Positions 24,751 to 25,848 of a stretch of DNA of 25,848 nucleotides are shown one piece after another. The stretch is from Christensenella sp. UBA7102 (GTDB lineage: Bacteria > Bacillota > Clostridia > Christensenellales > UBA1750), in the NCBI GenBank assembly GCA_002492415.1, contig DKYK01000026.1, positions 1 to 25,848 on the forward strand, read 5' to 3'. Each line of letters opens with the position of its first letter. Position 1 is the first letter of the stretch. Made by a program: the position numbers and the translations under genes. The notes beneath the pieces were generated by a model, which made no database searches, was not told the origin of the DNA, and saw nothing but the letters and a program-made list of their open reading frames with translations.

Positions 24751-24757
24751 TCCTCCC
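24751..24757 (-). promoter_or_regulatory. Ribosome binding site that sets a TTG start
   Basis: GGGAGGA on the minus strand lies 6 nt before the TTG at 24744. It supports the TTG, which is followed directly by Lys-Lys-Phe and the hydrophobic segment of the glycoside hydrolase; no ATG occurs nearby in frame. Confidence 0.6.
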
Positions 24758-24768
24758 TCGCTCGCCCG

Positions 24769-25848
24769 TCAGTGGTTGAACTTCTTGTTCTTGGACTCAT
24801 GGCTGTACTGCCGCAGCACTTCAATGTTCTCATCCATCCATTCGCCGCGCTCGTGGATGAAGTCCTCCATCTGCTGCATCGCCTCCTCATGGCTGTGGAG
24901 GTTGCGCTCAGCGGGATGGAGCAAGTCCTTGTCAAAGGAATCTCCCCACACCGCAAAGTTCCGTTCCACGGCGTCGCCCAGATACGCTTCGACCTCATCC
25001 ATGTATTGGTACAGGTATTCCTCGCTTAGATAGCTCTCCCTCAGCTCCCGATACCGGCTGATAATGCGTTCGGTAAAGCTCTCATCCTTCATTAACATAT
25101 AGTACCAAATATCGTACTGAAATTCAAAATGCTGCAAATCAATCACGGAATACAGGTAATTGTTGCATGCTGAATTGAAATCCCAGGCGACCATGCTGTA
25201 CTTTCCGCCGATGTCCCGGTAGATGTAGGTGGACAGCCACCCAGCATCATAGTTTGTGGTGAACTCATTGATAATAAAATAATCTACGAAGGACTGCACA
25301 TTGATGTCATGAAAATACCCGTAGTCGTCGGTGTCGTAATCAAAAGAATACAGACTCTTTTCAAAATCGGAAAAATCCTGCGCGATGGCGTTTGCCAGCT
25401 CCGGCGTCAGGTCTCCTGCGCGGGGATACTTAATGTCTTTTTTCTGCAGGCTCCGATAGGCATACTGTGTAAAAGTCTCGATGTTTTTCATCGGCGTGCT
25501 GCTGCCGCGGTCCAGGCGCAGCAGGTAACCGGTCTTGTCAGTCCCTTCAATGGGCTCGGAGATGTTCAGGCGGCAGTCGTTGCCGTTGGTGATGGTCTCG
25601 GTCATCACGTACACGCCCTGATACACGCCGTCGATCATCACCTCGCAGAAGCGGACGTTGGGGGCGTACCCCATCAGCTCGCCCGCGATGTTGTACCACA
25701 TATAGTTGCGGATCAGCGTCTTGTCCAGATACGGCCCGTGCAGCGCCCACTCGTAGTGCGCCGCCATGCCCATCATCTTTTCCTCGCGGTGCGTGCCGTC
25801 TTCCTCCACCAGGCGGATCAGGTAGCCCTTCTTGTCAAAATACCGGGA
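24769..25848 (-). CDS. CotH-family protein kinase (5' end outside window)
   Basis: The visible 359 residues form the C-terminal part of a CotH kinase family protein; the frame is open to the window edge. CotH proteins are atypical kinases that phosphorylate surface proteins, first known from Bacillus spore coats. Family features seen are the opening KKGYLIRL segment, HYEWALHGPYLDKTLIRN, the EVMIDGVYQGVYVMTE strand pair, a GYLLRLDRG loop, NYDAGWLSTYIYRD and MVAWDFNSACNNY near the presumed active site (WDFN where many members have WDxD). A Glu/Lys-rich helical tail ends at the stop. It is the most upstream visible gene of the glycan operon, 24 bp before the glycoside hydrolase. In this setting the target is probably an extracellular protein or matrix component rather than a spore coat; that is inference. 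Confidence 0.88.
   Translation of the reverse strand, partial: SRYFDKKGYLIRLVEEDGTHREEKMMGMAAHYEWALHGPYLDKTLIRNYMWYNIAGELMGYAPNVRFCEVMIDGVYQGVYVMTETITNGNDCRLNISEPIEGTDKTGYLLRLDRGSSTPMKNIETFTQYAYRSLQKKDIKYPRAGDLTPELANAIAQDFSDFEKSLYSFDYDTDDYGYFHDINVQSFVDYFIINEFTTNYDAGWLSTYIYRDIGGKYSMVAWDFNSACNNYLYSVIDLQHFEFQYDIWYYMLMKDESFTERIISRYRELRESYLSEEYLYQYMDEVEAYLGDAVERNFAVWGDSFDKDLLHPAERNLHSHEEAMQQMEDFIHERGEWMDENIEVLRQYSHESKNKKFNH

Noticed and set aside
23020..25029. Long open frame on the plus strand (about 669 codons) opposite the glycosidase and CotH genes
   Set aside because: It is a shadow of two well-supported genes, spans their boundary, and has no family signature. The same applies to plus-strand frames at 3862-5409, 7971-9443 and 10154-11932.

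Overview
The window is GC-rich and densely coded. It looks like chromosomal DNA of an anaerobic Bacillota bacterium, probably a high-GC Clostridia lineage. The reasons are strong GGAGG-type ribosome sites (including before TTG and GTG starts), a YoaK-family membrane protein, a MATE pump, a DUF3737 protein, a CotH-family kinase, a low-GC-Gram-positive type THUMP RNA methyltransferase, and a c-di-GMP signalling set without Gram-negative envelope genes. This assignment is inference; no rRNA or other taxonomic marker is present. I saw no tRNA, rRNA, CRISPR array, transposase or phage gene.

Region 1 (1-235) has no gene. It holds four back-to-back, almost perfect hairpins (71-203), the last followed by a T-run as in an intrinsic terminator.

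Region 2 (236-5322, minus strand) is a compact four-gene operon. In transcription order it encodes an IlvD/Edd-family dehydratase, a beta-lactamase-fold serine hydrolase, a DUF1275/YoaK membrane protein and a cytoplasmic Cys-type sulfatase. A catabolic role on sulfated or acidic sugars is possible but unproven. A MATE exporter (5452-6783, plus) diverges from it.

Region 3 (6882-11863, minus) is a five-gene operon: a TPR protein with a possible C-terminal HTH, a HEAT-like protein, a small YcxB-like membrane protein, an HD-domain phosphohydrolase and a THUMP/RlmL-type rRNA methyltransferase. A DUF3737 protein (12134-12976, plus) diverges from it. That gene has a near-consensus promoter, a strong terminator and a strikingly regular 19-residue repeat.

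Region 4 (13089 to the right edge, minus) is the most interesting part: nine same-strand genes with gaps of 31 bp or less, probably one operon that starts outside the window. In transcription order: CotH-family kinase (5' end cut off), exported TIM-barrel glycosidase with a CBM9-like tail, membrane-anchored HEAT protein, processive GT2 glycan synthase, coiled-coil protein, degenerate-GGDEF/EAL protein, REC-HD-GYP-GGDEF protein, stand-alone HPt protein, and a hybrid histidine kinase with two receiver domains. I read it as an exopolysaccharide (or surface glycan) synthesis and modification machine co-transcribed with its own phosphorelay and c-di-GMP make/break enzymes. The synthase has no PilZ domain and no recognisable c-di-GMP effector is encoded in the window, so how the signal reaches the synthase is open.
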